This document shows positions 38,526-47,551 of a stretch of DNA of 64,000 nt, piece by piece. The stretch spans positions 31,442 through 95,441 of the forward strand of contig CAIKHO010000079.1 of the NCBI GenBank assembly GCA_903827245.1. Direction: 5' to 3'. Numbering within the stretch: position 1 is the stretch's first letter; every line of letters starts with the position of its first letter. The DNA comes from an uncultured Opitutia bacterium (GTDB lineage: Bacteria; Verrucomicrobiota; Verrucomicrobiia; Opitutales; Opitutaceae). The notes under the pieces are model-generated. The model saw only the letters and a program-made list of their open reading frames with translations. It was not told where the DNA came from and made no database searches. Made by a program: the position numbers and the translations under genes.

Positions 38526-38607
38526 GATGGAGATGCGAGGTCCCCGTCGCGTCGGACGGCGACCCTGCTTCGCCAAGACTTCGCATGGCAGGCCGGGAGG
38601 TCGCCGC
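38526..38607. repeat. Repeat family C, copy 2
   Basis: ATGGAGATGCGAGGTCCCCG, then GCCAAGACTTCGCATGGCAG and GCCGGGAGGTCGCC. It matches 23121-23200 over about 80 bases and has degenerate inverted ends. Confidence 0.75.
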
Positions 38608-38691
38608 CCCAACAATCCCAACCCATTCAGCCCAAGCTTTGCTGCGCTCGAGGTTGGCCTGACTGGGCCGCGACGATTTTTGAGACGTTGC

Positions 38692-40722
38692 CTAGTCCGG
38701 TTTCTTCCGCTCCAGGTTCAGCCATCCCACTTCCTGCGGGGTAAGCCCGACCTTCAGCGACTCGAACGAAGCCGCCATCTGCGCGATGGTCCGGGGCCCG
38801 ATCAGGGCAAAGGCCGGGAACGGCTGGTGCAGCACGTAGGCGACGGCGATGCTGGTGGGCGACACGCCTTTTTTCTCCGCCAGTTGCCGGGCGCGTTGGA
38901 CGCGCTGATCGTTATCCTCCGCTCCCCAGTACCGAACGAGGTCTTGGTCGGCCGGCTTGCCGGTCCGGTCGGAAAAAAGGCCGCGCGCCTGGCTCGACCA
39001 GGCGAAGAGCGGAATCTGCGTTTTCTTCAGCCATTTCCGCGAAACGGCATCGCCCGCGCTCAGGCAGCCGGGCCATTGCGCCGCGACCATGCGGGCCAGG
39101 CTGAACTGGTTGCTCAGCGCGGTGAAGCCCTGCAGGCCCTTGCGCTGCGCATAGCGGTTGGCGGCGGCGACCCGCCCGAGCGTCCAGTTGGAGGCGCCGA
39201 AAATCCTGATGCGCCCGGCCTGCACGTGCCCGTTGAGCACGTCGATGAACTCGCCCACCGGCACGGCCGGGTTGTCGCGGTGCAGGAAATAAATGTCCAC
39301 GTGCCCCGTCTGGAGCCGTCCGAGTGATTCCTCGAGTTGCTGCGTGAGATAGTCCGGGGTGCACCATGGCGTGTGCCCGCCTTTGCCGATAAGGACTACC
39401 TGCTCGCGCCCACCGCGGTGCTTGAGCCAGTGGCCAAGGAATTTTTCCGTCAGGCCGTCGCCATAGATATGGGCGGTATCGAAGGTGTTGCCGCCCCGCT
39501 CGACGTAATCGTCAAAGAGCGCGACCGCCTGCGGCATGGTGCGCTGGTAGTCCGTGCCGAGCACCAGCCGCGATACCGGCAAGGCGACGCCCGCCACGGG
39601 TGCATATCTCATCGGTGCGTCCGCCCGCTTCGCGAGCGGGCGGCGGGCAATGGTCTGCGTGTCGCCCTCGGGTTTTTCTCCCTCGTAAACGAGCCCGATC
39701 GCGGCCCGCCACGCATCGAGCGCCGCCATGTTGCCGAGCGTGTCCGCCAGCGGCATCTCCGCCACTTCGCGGGCCCCGCGCGCCACGGCCGCGGCGAATG
39801 CATCCGCCTCCAGGGCATAGACCCCCGCGTCGTTTTCCACCGTGATCTCCTCCGGCGCCGCCGCGCCCGCCTTGTGGAGGTAGAGCTTCGAGGGTCCACC
39901 ATCGCGATGCAGGATCCAGGGCGCGGGCACATGCAGCCAGCCGGCCGTGCCGTAGATGCGCGCGGCGTTGTCCTGCTGCAACCCGATGCCGCAGGCGAGC
40001 TGCGCCACGAGCCCATCGGCGAATTTCAATGTCGCGGCGGCATAGCTGTCCGTCCCCTCGGCCGGGTGCAGGAAGCCGGCGCCGGAAACGCCGACCGGAT
40101 CGGCGAACGGCCACGCCTCGCCCGGGCCGGCCGCGGGCCGCGAGGCCGCGCCGGCCATGAGGCGGGCGAACGACATCGGATAGCAGCCCACATCCAGGAT
40201 GCCGCCGCCGCCGAACTTGTCGGCCCACTTGCGGTGCCCCGGCGCATAGACCGCGGCAAAGCCGAAGGTCGCCTGCACGAGTCCGATCGTGCCGAGGGCC
40301 CCGCTGCGCACCACCTCAAGGATCTTCGCGGTCTGGGGATGAAAGCGGTACATGAAGCCCTCCATCAGCAGTACCCCGTGCACGCGGCAGGATTCCACCG
40401 CCACCATCGCCTCGGCATGATTGAGACCGAGCGGTTTCTCACAGAGCACATGCTTGCCCGCCTCCGCCGCCCGGATCACCCATGCCGCATGGTCGGGATG
40501 GGGTGTCGCGATATAGACCGCCTGCACCGCTGGGTCGGCCAGCAGCGCCTCGTAGCTGCCGTGGGCCGCGCCGCCGTGCTCCGCGGCGAACGCCGCCGCC
40601 TTTTCCGCGCTGCGGCTGCCGATGGCGGCCAGCTGGCCGGTCTTCGAGCGTTTCAGCGCGCGGGCAAAAATGCCGGCGATGCGGCCGGCGCCGAGGATGC
40701 CCCAGTTGAGGGAGGTGTTCAT
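38692..40722 (-). CDS. Gfo/Idh/MocA oxidoreductase fused to aldo/keto reductase
   Basis: 676 residues forming two complete enzymes in one chain. N-terminal ~1-340: Rossmann GILGAGRIAGIFARAL, IATPHPDHAAW, CEKPLGLNHAEA, the Gfo/Idh/MocA catalytic region and FGGGGILDVGCYPM. C-terminal ~355-676: aldo/keto reductase with Asp and Tyr in TFDTAHIYGDG, Lys in VLIGKGGH and His in YFLHRDN. Both families act on sugars or cyclitols with NAD(P), so successive or channelled redox steps are plausible. ATG 40722; the frame runs on upstream only through repeat sequence. Confidence 0.85.
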   Translation of the reverse strand: MNTSLNWGILGAGRIAGIFARALKRSKTGQLAAIGSRSAEKAAAFAAEHGGAAHGSYEALLADPAVQAVYIATPHPDHAAWVIRAAEAGKHVLCEKPLGLNHAEAMVAVESCRVHGVLLMEGFMYRFHPQTAKILEVVRSGALGTIGLVQATFGFAAVYAPGHRKWADKFGGGGILDVGCYPMSFARLMAGAASRPAAGPGEAWPFADPVGVSGAGFLHPAEGTDSYAAATLKFADGLVAQLACGIGLQQDNAARIYGTAGWLHVPAPWILHRDGGPSKLYLHKAGAAAPEEITVENDAGVYALEADAFAAAVARGAREVAEMPLADTLGNMAALDAWRAAIGLVYEGEKPEGDTQTIARRPLAKRADAPMRYAPVAGVALPVSRLVLGTDYQRTMPQAVALFDDYVERGGNTFDTAHIYGDGLTEKFLGHWLKHRGGREQVVLIGKGGHTPWCTPDYLTQQLEESLGRLQTGHVDIYFLHRDNPAVPVGEFIDVLNGHVQAGRIRIFGASNWTLGRVAAANRYAQRKGLQGFTALSNQFSLARMVAAQWPGCLSAGDAVSRKWLKKTQIPLFAWSSQARGLFSDRTGKPADQDLVRYWGAEDNDQRVQRARQLAEKKGVSPTSIAVAYVLHQPFPAFALIGPRTIAQMAASFESLKVGLTPQEVGWLNLERKKPD

Positions 40723-40878
40723 GGAAAAAGCGGGATCGAGGGCTGAGGTGATCGGAAACCTCCCCGACGCTGCGGAACTTTCCGCCCGCCGCAAGCAGGC
40801 GATGGGCGCAGAGGGCGCGGAGATCGATCCTTGTTTCTGAATTCCGAATCTCTGCGTTTTCCGCGCCCCTACGTGAAA

Positions 40879-40960
40879 TTCCGGGTTCCGAGCCCAACTT
40901 CCTGTCTTACTCCGCCGCATTGCGCCTCTGCGCGAAACCGGCTTGGAAGGATTGATCCCG
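40879..40960. repeat. Repeat family B, copy 2
   Basis: TTCCGGGTTCCGAGCCCAAC, then CTTACTCCGCCGCATTGCGC and CTCTGCGCGAAACCGGCTTG, in the 287-base gap between divergent genes. A GCGCAGAGGGCGCGGAG arm at about 40806 pairs with its right part. Confidence 0.8.
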
Positions 40961-41009
40961 CGCTTCGCCCGTCCTTGCTTCCGGGCGGCCCCCCGGCTGA
41001 AGCTCGGGC

Positions 41010-41801
41010 ATGCTGACCAAGGAAGCGATCCAACGGCTGCGCTCGATGCGTGAGAAGAAGCACCGCGAGGCGCTGGGGCTTTTTGTCGTCGAGGGCGAGA
41101 AGGTCGTCGCAGAGCTGCTCGCGGCGCAGTTCCCGTTCGTCGAGATCTACGTGACGCCGAAGTGGAGCGCCGTGGTCGCCGCGCTCAGCGCCCAGCCCGC
41201 CAAACGCAAGGCCGGGACGGCGAAAACGGCGCCGGCGGAAAAGCCGGTGTTCCATGAGATCACCCCCGAGGACATGGAACGCGTCAGTCACTTTCCCGCC
41301 CCCTCGGGCGTGCTGGCGGTGGGCCGGATTGCGCGCGAGCCGCTGGCGGCGGGTGGGCTTGACCGTGGGCTCACGCTCGCGCTCGACGGCGTGCAGGACG
41401 CCGGCAACGTCGGCACGCTCCTGCGCATCGCGGACTGGTTCGGGCTCGACCGGGTGGTCTGCTCGCCGGACTGCGCCGACCTCTTCAACCAAAAGGTGAT
41501 CAACGCCAGCATGGGCTCCTTCGCCCGCGTGCGCATGCACACCGCCCCGCTCGCCACGGCCCTCGCCGGGTTGAAGGTGCCGGTGCTCGGCTGCGACCTC
41601 AGCGGCAGCGACGTGCACGCCGTGACCGCGCTGAAGGACGCCGTGATCGTGATCGGCAGCGAGGGCCAGGGCCTGTCGGCGGCGGTGAAGCCGCTGGTGA
41701 CGAAATTCGTGACCATCCCGCGCCATGGCGGCGCCGAGTCGCTGAACGCGGCCGTTGCAGCCGCCATCGTGTGCGACAACCTCCGCCGCGTGCGAGGCTG
41801 A
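41010..41801 (+). CDS. TrmH/SpoU family RNA 2'-O-methyltransferase
   Basis: 263 residues. The N-terminal substrate-binding domain (REALGLFVVEGEKVVAELL) is followed by the SPOUT knot: motif 1 GVQDAGNVGTLLRIADWFG, motif 2 VIVIGSEGQGLS, motif 3 PRHGGAESLNAAVAAAIV. It uses SAM to methylate the ribose of a tRNA or rRNA nucleotide; the exact target is not decidable. ATG 41010. It is convergent with the LapA-like gene, 2 bases away. Confidence 0.88.
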   Translation: MLTKEAIQRLRSMREKKHREALGLFVVEGEKVVAELLAAQFPFVEIYVTPKWSAVVAALSAQPAKRKAGTAKTAPAEKPVFHEITPEDMERVSHFPAPSGVLAVGRIAREPLAAGGLDRGLTLALDGVQDAGNVGTLLRIADWFGLDRVVCSPDCADLFNQKVINASMGSFARVRMHTAPLATALAGLKVPVLGCDLSGSDVHAVTALKDAVIVIGSEGQGLSAAVKPLVTKFVTIPRHGGAESLNAAVAAAIVCDNLRRVRG

Positions 41802-41803
41802 GG

Positions 41804-42046
41804 TTACTTTTCCTTGCTGCCGCCGCTCCGCTTGCCGCCGCCACCGCCGCTATGGAGCAGCGTCCCGGCGAGCACGCCGACGGCGAACATCCCGAAGAAG
41901 ATGATCGCGGCCGGGGCCTCGATCTTGTCCTTGGAGGCCACCGGGAACGCGAACTTGATGCTGCCCGTGTTGTTCATGCCCACGTAGAGCATGACGAAAA
42001 GGATGGCCAGGAAGGCGATGGATTTGAGGACGGCTTTGAAGCTCAT
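41804..42046 (-). CDS. LapA-like (DUF1049) small membrane protein
   Basis: 80 residues: two hydrophobic helices (VLKSIAFLAILFVMLYVGM and IIFFGMFAVGVLAGTLLHS) with NNTGSIKFAF between them, the LapA/YciS-like pattern, then a Gly/Lys-rich tail. Probably a lipopolysaccharide-assembly-type or general envelope protein; no partner is adjacent. ATG 42046 gives a clean start (MSFKAVLKS). Confidence 0.65.
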   Translation of the reverse strand: MSFKAVLKSIAFLAILFVMLYVGMNNTGSIKFAFPVASKDKIEAPAAIIFFGMFAVGVLAGTLLHSGGGGGKRSGGSKEK

Positions 42047-42165
42047 GGGCGCACGGATGAAGGGAACGGTGCGAGGCTTAGGGTGCCGTTCCCTCCGGCG
42101 CAAATGCAATCCGGTCCGACGACGGGCTGGACGCCCGGCCGGGAACGCGGATAGTCGCGGCAGGC

Positions 42166-44112
42166 ATGATTCGCGCGTTTCAATGGGACCTCGCCCGCCA
42201 GGTCGAAAGGCTCGACCGGCTGCTCGCCCTCCTCCCCCGCTACGCCGACTGGGGTTACCAAGAGCTTTACCTGCATCTCGAGGATGCCGTCGAGTATCCC
42301 AGCCTGCCGGGCGTCGCGCGCGCGGATGCCTACACCTACCGGGAATTCGAGCTTCTGGTCAGTGCCGCCGGGCGAGCCGGGATCAAGGTCGTGCCGATCA
42401 TCAACCTGCTCGGGCACACCCAGTACCTCATCAAGGTGCCGGCGCTGCGCGATCTCAACGAACTGCGGGCCGCGGATGGCTCGGCGCTGGAGCGCGGCCA
42501 GATCTGCCCGCTGCACCCGCGCACCCTGGAGGTCGCGGGGAAACTGCTGCGCGACATCGCGCCGTTCTGCACCGCGGGCAAGGTGCATGTCGGACTCGAC
42601 GAATCGTTTCACCTCGGCCGGCACCCACTGAGCCGCGCCGACATCGTGCGCCGCGGGCTGGCGGCCCATTTCGCCGGGTACGCCGGCCGGTTGCACGCGC
42701 TCGCGGACGGACTCGGGCTGCGCATGGGCCTGTGGGCCGACATGCTGTATTACATTCCCGAGGCCATCCCGCTGCTGCCGCGCGATGTCATTGCGTACGA
42801 CTGGTACTATTACCCGTTCAAACGCACCCCGCGGGTGGAGCTGTTCAACTTTGCGGAGCGCGACCTCGCGGCACCGCTCCGCCGACGCGGGATCGAATAC
42901 TGGGGCTGCCCGATGAACGGCGCGTTCCGCCACGAGCCGCTGCCCATTTTCGGTGAGCGGCTGGCCAACATCCGGTCGTGGTGGGACCGCTGCCGGCACA
43001 CTGGCGCGGGCGGGATGCTCGTCACCTCGTGGGAGCCGCAGCGCCTCGCCTTCGAGCTCACCACCCTGGTCGATGCCGCCGCCGCGGGCCTGTGGCTCGA
43101 TGCCGGCCGGAATGACGCCGCCACGATGCTCGCGCGGGGGTTTGCGCGCGCCTTCGACTCGAAAAATCCGCGGACGCTCGCGCGGCTGGCCCTCGCCGCG
43201 GACGCCCACGCCTTCACCGGCTATGCCCGCTGGGAGCTCAATGAGCGCTGGGAGGCCGGCGCCACACGCGAAGCGCCCGCGCCCTACGAACGCGACTTCG
43301 GGTTTTTTGACCGGCTCGCCCGCCGCACCCGCGAGCTTCCCGCTCCGCTGGAGGCCAGCGCGGCCTTCGGCCGGTATCTGGCGGCACGCGATGTTTTTGT
43401 CCGCCGCGCCGCGGCCGGAGTTTTCCAGTTGCGCCGCCTGCAGTCCCGCAGTCCGGCGGCCCAAATGGAATACAACCGTCTCCGGCGAAAACTGCAGGCC
43501 GAGGCCGAAGGGTTTTCCTCCGCCATCGGGGGCGGTGGCCTTGCCGCTCAAGCCATGTGGGCGCGCACGCGAAAACAGAATCGCCCGAATCCCAACCGGG
43601 TCGTCCTCCGGCAGGACGCCGCCCGGCTGAAATCGTGGCGGCACTGGCTCGGACGGGTCGCCAAAAAACATGAACGGATCATGGCCGCGTCGCCCGTTTG
43701 CGGCGCCTGGCAGCTGCAATTCGTGGTGCACAATTTCGCGCCGGCCCTGCAAAAGGTCGTCGTCGAGCAGCGGCGACCCAACGGTACGTGGACCGTCCTC
43801 CAGTCGCGTTTCACGATCGAATTCCGAGCCGCGGCCGCCCGGCCGAGGACGAATCTGCAGCGGGAATTCAGCGTGCCGGTTGATTCAGCCGCTTGCCCGC
43901 TGCGGATCGCAGTCCGTGGAATCGGCCAGGTTAAGATCAGCCGGGTCGAACTGACGAACGGCGTCGCCCGACTGCGGCCCCGCGGCTGGCCGGCAGCCCG
44001 CAAAAGAATACTCGGCCGGGCCGCGCCGGGCCGTGGGTTCCCGGAGCTCGATCTCGTCAATAATCAGGGCGTCCTGCCGCTTGCCTTCCCTCTCCCACCC
44101 GCATCTTCATGA
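42166..44112 (+). CDS. Glycoside hydrolase family 20-like protein
   Basis: 648 residues. A (beta/alpha)8-type domain at about 1-340 has KVVPIINLLGHTQY, HVGLDESFHLG (the Asp-Glu pair used by GH20 in substrate-assisted catalysis), GLWADMLYYIPE and ITSWEPQ-like TSWEPQRL. The rest is mostly helical, with a C-terminal beta-rich part. There is no signal peptide, unlike most secreted hexosaminidases, so it may act in the cytoplasm or on short oligosaccharides. ATG 42166. The XdhC-like gene starts 15 bases later. Confidence 0.75.
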   Translation: MIRAFQWDLARQVERLDRLLALLPRYADWGYQELYLHLEDAVEYPSLPGVARADAYTYREFELLVSAAGRAGIKVVPIINLLGHTQYLIKVPALRDLNELRAADGSALERGQICPLHPRTLEVAGKLLRDIAPFCTAGKVHVGLDESFHLGRHPLSRADIVRRGLAAHFAGYAGRLHALADGLGLRMGLWADMLYYIPEAIPLLPRDVIAYDWYYYPFKRTPRVELFNFAERDLAAPLRRRGIEYWGCPMNGAFRHEPLPIFGERLANIRSWWDRCRHTGAGGMLVTSWEPQRLAFELTTLVDAAAAGLWLDAGRNDAATMLARGFARAFDSKNPRTLARLALAADAHAFTGYARWELNERWEAGATREAPAPYERDFGFFDRLARRTRELPAPLEASAAFGRYLAARDVFVRRAAAGVFQLRRLQSRSPAAQMEYNRLRRKLQAEAEGFSSAIGGGGLAAQAMWARTRKQNRPNPNRVVLRQDAARLKSWRHWLGRVAKKHERIMAASPVCGAWQLQFVVHNFAPALQKVVVEQRRPNGTWTVLQSRFTIEFRAAAARPRTNLQREFSVPVDSAACPLRIAVRGIGQVKISRVELTNGVARLRPRGWPAARKRILGRAAPGRGFPELDLVNNQGVLPLAFPLPPASS

Positions 44113-44127
44113 TGCCTGCCATCCGCC

Positions 44128-45126
44128 ATGAAGGAGCTCGCTGTCATCGTCCGTCATCTCACCACCCAGGGCGCCCAGGGTGCCGTGCTGGCCACTCTGG
44201 TGACCGTCGAGGGCTCTTCCTATCGTCGGCCGGGCGCCCGCCTGCTGCTGACCGCGAATGACCAGCGGCTGGGTTCAATCAGCGGCGGCTGCCTGGAGGA
44301 GGATGTCCTGGTCCGCGCGCGGGCCGTCGCCCAGAGCGGGCGCGCCGAGGTGGTGGTTTACGACACCTCCTCTGAGAACGACCTCGTCTGGGGCGTCGGC
44401 CTCGGCTGTCACGGCGTCGTGCAGGTCCTGCTGGAAAAACTTCCCGCCCAACCGGCGTGGCTCGCCACCCTGACCGCCAACCTCGCGGCCCGCCGCCCGA
44501 CCGCGCTGTCCGTTGTCTGGCGCGCCACCGACCCCGGCCTGCTTGGCACCCATCTCGCGCCCACGCTCTCCAGCCTGCCGGCAGACACCGGGATCTTTCG
44601 GCAGACGGTTGAGCCGCCGATCTCGCTCGTGGTCTTCGGCGCGGGCGATGACGCGCAACCTCTCGTGCGCCTCGCCAAGGAGATCGGCTGGCACGTGACC
44701 GTGGCCGATCCCCGGGCCGCGTTCGCCACCGCAGCGCGTTTTCCCTCGGCTGATGCCCTCGTGGTCGGACCCGCCGCCGGACTCGTCGCGCGGGTCGGAC
44801 TCGGCCCGGGCGCGCTCGCCGTGGTGATGACCCATCACTACGTGCACGACGTGCCCCTGCTGCGCGCCCTGTTGACCCGGCCGCTGGTCTACCTCGGGCT
44901 GCTGGGCCCGAAAAAACGGGCCGAGAAAATCATCACCGATCTGGCGGCCGAGGGTTTCGTCCTGACGGCCGCCATGCGCGCCGGGCTGCATGCGCCCGTC
45001 GGGCTCGACCTCGGCGCCGAGACCCCGGAGGAAGTCGCACTGGCGATTCTCGCGGAGATGCAGGCCGCCCTCACCCGCCGCGACGCCCGCCCGCTCCGCG
45101 AACGCCTGCGACCGATCCATGAGTGA
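44128..45126 (+). CDS. XdhC/CoxI family protein
   Basis: 332 residues. XdhC_CoxI domain (TVEGSSYRRPGARLLLTAND, GSISGGCLEEDVLVRAR, GVGLGCHGVVQVLLE) and a C-terminal Rossmann domain (LVVFGAGDDAQPLVRLAKEI, LLGPKKRAEKIITDL, GLDLGAETPEEVALAILAEM). XdhC brings sulfurated molybdenum cofactor to xanthine-dehydrogenase-type enzymes. No molybdoenzyme is in the window. Its stop overlaps the next gene's ATG by 8 bases, a classic XdhC-MobA-like pair. Confidence 0.87.
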   Translation: MKELAVIVRHLTTQGAQGAVLATLVTVEGSSYRRPGARLLLTANDQRLGSISGGCLEEDVLVRARAVAQSGRAEVVVYDTSSENDLVWGVGLGCHGVVQVLLEKLPAQPAWLATLTANLAARRPTALSVVWRATDPGLLGTHLAPTLSSLPADTGIFRQTVEPPISLVVFGAGDDAQPLVRLAKEIGWHVTVADPRAAFATAARFPSADALVVGPAAGLVARVGLGPGALAVVMTHHYVHDVPLLRALLTRPLVYLGLLGPKKRAEKIITDLAAEGFVLTAAMRAGLHAPVGLDLGAETPEEVALAILAEMQAALTRRDARPLRERLRPIHE

Positions 45127-45829
45127 ACGGAATTCAGAAGACGGGGGACAGGGGATAGGCGACAACTCGGCGCCCGCATCCCCGGTCACCTGTCTCCAGT
45201 CACCTGTCTCTCGTCCCTCGTCCCCTGAATTCCGCTTCGGCGCCGTGATTCTCGCGGCCGGCGCATCAACCCGGATGGGAACGCCCAAGCAGCTGCTCAC
45301 GGTCAAGGGGCAGCCCATGATCGTGCGGACGGTGGAGGCCGCGCTGGCTTCGCCCGCGTGGCCCGTGATCGTCGTGCTCGGGGCGCAGGCGGAGAAGATC
45401 CGGCCCGTCCTTGCGCGCCTGCCGGTGCTCATCGCCGAGAATCCCGCCTGGGCGGAAGGGATGGCCGCCTCGATCCGCGCCGGCATGACAACCCTGCGAC
45501 AGTTCTCGCGCTCGCTTGACGGGGTGCTCGTCGCTCTCTGCGACCAGCCGGAATTTTCCGCCGGGATCATTGCCCAGCTCCTCGCCGCCCAGCGGAACTG
45601 CGGTCGCGGCATCGTAGCAGCCCATTACCATGGCCGGAACGGCGCGCCGGCCCTCTTTCTCCGCGAGCATTTTCCCACGCTGGCGGCGCTCACCGGCGAG
45701 GAGGGCGCCCGCGCCCTGCTCAACGGCCCCGCCGAACAAGTTGCGGCCGTCGACCTGCCGGAACTCGCCTTCGACCTCGATACGCTCAGCGACTATGAAC
45801 GCTGGCAGCGGGAAAGCCGAACGCAGTAA
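45119..45829 (+). CDS. MobA/MocA-like nucleotidyltransferase with repeat-encoded insert
   Basis: 236 residues of the NTP-transferase_3 family: FGAVILAAGASTRMGTPKQL holds the NTP-binding loop, followed by GVLVALCDQPEFS and GRNGAPALFLREHFP. In the MocA group it attaches CMP or GMP to molybdopterin. Between MSER and the conserved FGAVILAAG lie about 35 extra residues (NSEDGGQGIGDNSAP and on) encoded by a palindromic element at 45128-45234. Removing it would leave a normal start MSERFGAV. ATG 45119 overlaps the xdhC-type gene. Confidence 0.82.
   Translation: MSERNSEDGGQGIGDNSAPASPVTCLQSPVSRPSSPEFRFGAVILAAGASTRMGTPKQLLTVKGQPMIVRTVEAALASPAWPVIVVLGAQAEKIRPVLARLPVLIAENPAWAEGMAASIRAGMTTLRQFSRSLDGVLVALCDQPEFSAGIIAQLLAAQRNCGRGIVAAHYHGRNGAPALFLREHFPTLAALTGEEGARALLNGPAEQVAAVDLPELAFDLDTLSDYERWQRESRTQ
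45128..45234. repeat. Palindromic element (family O) inside a coding region
   Basis: Ends are perfect 10-base inverted repeats CGGAATTCAG and CTGAATTCCG. Inside, GGGGGACAGGGGATA on the left faces TCTCGTCCCTCGTCCCC on the right, and GTCACCTGTCTC occurs twice. It adds about 35 codons to the MobA-like gene without breaking the frame. Confidence 0.75.
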
Positions 45830-45877
45830 GGTCTCGTCCTTCGTTGCTGGATGCCATCAATCCGCCCTCGGGTCTTC

Positions 45878-45992
45878 CGGTAGTAGTACAGTTTGATGTC
45901 GCCGGGGTCGCCGACCCCGGCCCGGCCTCAGCGAGGCCGGCTACAGCTTCACCCAGGAAACGGGAACCAAACGCAAACTGTACCACTACCGG
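45878..45992. repeat. Nested palindrome: outer family I, inner family H
   Basis: Outer arms CCGGTAGTAGTACAGTTTG and CAAACTGTACCACTACCGG. Inside is the family H palindrome at 45898-45943 (GTCGCCGGGGTCGCCGACCC ... GGCCGGCTAC). The same outer arms enclose a different inner element at 14611. The gap to the next gene holds nothing else. Confidence 0.85.
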
Positions 45993-46048
45993 TTTTCCCG
46001 TGGAAGGAAGCGGTTGACCCGGCCCGCTGAAGGCAGATTCTTGCAGCC

Positions 46049-46330
46049 ATGACAGTTCAAGGGACGCAGCAATCGAATCGCCTTTTGACCACTTACGAAA
46101 AGCAGGTGAGAAGCAGGCGGTTGAGGATTATCCTTTGGTCGATTATTGCGATTATCTACTCCTGTTTGCTTTTCGCGGACCTTACCGGGCCTAAAGGCGG
46201 CGAAAAATCCTGTTCCCCTTGGCTGCACGCAACGCAGGCGGGGCTTGCCCTAATTGTCATCTGGATGGAAATCTTTCGGTCCAAACCGAAGACGGGCTCT
46301 GAAAATTTGCCCATCCCCGTCTGTCATTAG
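46049..46330 (+). CDS. Hypothetical small membrane protein
   Basis: 93 residues with two hydrophobic stretches (IILWSIIAIIYSCLLF and LALIVIWMEIF) after a basic N-terminus. No family was recognised. Base composition is less GC-rich than in neighbouring genes, and codon use looks different, suggesting later acquisition. ATG 46049. It is convergent with purK. Confidence 0.45.
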   Translation: MTVQGTQQSNRLLTTYEKQVRSRRLRIILWSIIAIIYSCLLFADLTGPKGGEKSCSPWLHATQAGLALIVIWMEIFRSKPKTGSENLPIPVCH

Positions 46331-46408
46331 GACACCACCGAATTTTTGCATGGGAGGAAGGGCGGAGCGGTGCGAGGGAGCACTGGTTCCGCCGCGGGTG
46401 GTCCGCAC

Positions 46409-47551
46409 TTATCGCACCAGCCGCGCCTGCAGGGCCTGCGCCCGCTGGAAGGCTGCTTCGATCGAGGCGTCGCGCACGGTGAAGTGGCCCATCTTGCGGC
46501 CCGGGCGGGGCTCGGTCTTGCCGTAAAGGTGGAGCTTGGCGCGGGACGCGGCGAGTATGACCTCCCAGGCCGGGACGGCGGTCGCGCGGCCGTCCTGCCA
46601 CTGCCAGGCGTCGCCGAGGATGTTCACCATCACGGTGGGCTCGCGGACCGAGACGCCGCCGAGCGGCAGGCCGCAGACCGCGCGCACATGCTGCTCGAAC
46701 TGGCTCGTCTCGCAGCCGTCGATAGACCAGTGCCCGGAGTTGTGCGGCCGGGGCGCGAGCTCGTTCACGAGGAGCTCGCCGTCCGCCGTCAGGAAAAATT
46801 CCACCGCGAGCAGGCCGACCACGCCAAGGCGCGCGGCAATGTCTGCCGCCCAGCGCTGGGCCGCGGTCGCCGCGGATTCCGGAATGCGCGCCGGCACGAG
46901 GGAAAAATCCAGGATGTGGTGCGTGTGGATGTTCTCTGCGATCGGGAAGGCGCGCGTTTCCCCGGCGGAGCTGCGCGCGACGATCGCCGAAAGTTCGCAG
47001 CGGAAACGGCACCACCGCTCGACGACACAGCGCCGGCCGCGAAAGGTCGCCGCGGCCTTGGCCACGTCGGCCTCGGTCTCGAGTTTCATCTGGCCCTTGC
47101 CATCGTAGCCGAAGTCGGCGGTCTTGATCACGCACGGCAGCCCCACCGCCGCGACGGCCGGGGCGATGTCGCCGTCCAGCGCCTCGGCATACGCGATGTG
47201 CGGGATGCCGTTGGCCTTGAGCCAGGCCTTCTCCCGTTGCCGGTTCTGGCAGACGTGCAGCACCTGCGCCCCCGGATGCAGCGGCGCGAGGCGGGCAACC
47301 GCCGCGAGTGGCCCGGAGGGAATGTTTTCGAACTCGTACGTCACCACGTCGCAGCCGCCCGCAAATTTCTCGAGGGCCGCGGTGTCCTCATAGGAGGCGC
47401 TGGTCGCGAGGTCCGCCACTGCGGCGGCCGGGCTGCCGGCCTGCGGCTCGAAGACGTGCACGCGATAGCCCAGCGTGTGCGCCGCCTGGGCGAACATCCG
47501 GCCGAGCTGGCCGCCGCCGAGTACGCCGATGGTCTTGCCTGGCGGGATCAC
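46409..47551 (-). CDS. purK: N5-carboxyaminoimidazole ribonucleotide synthase
   Basis: 380 residues, ATP-grasp enzyme of purine synthesis. [15 protein letters not shown] (nucleotide-binding start), [32 protein letters not shown] and [12 protein letters not shown] are PurK signatures. It carboxylates AIR to N5-CAIR using ATP and bicarbonate. The GTG start at 47551 overlaps the purE stop by 4 bases (GTGA), so the pair is translationally coupled. Confidence 0.93.
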   Translation of the reverse strand: MIPPGKTIGVLGGGQLGRMFAQAAHTLGYRVHVFEPQAGSPAAAVADLATSASYEDTAALEKFAGGCDVVTYEFENIPSGPLAAVARLAPLHPGAQVLHVCQNRQREKAWLKANGIPHIAYAEALDGDIAPAVAAVGLPCVIKTADFGYDGKGQMKLETEADVAKAAATFRGRRCVVERWCRFRCELSAIVARSSAGETRAFPIAENIHTHHILDFSLVPARIPESAATAAQRWAADIAARLGVVGLLAVEFFLTADGELLVNELAPRPHNSGHWSIDGCETSQFEQHVRAVCGLPLGGVSVREPTVMVNILGDAWQWQDGRATAVPAWEVILAASRAKLHLYGKTEPRPGRKMGHFTVRDASIEAAFQRAQALQARLVR

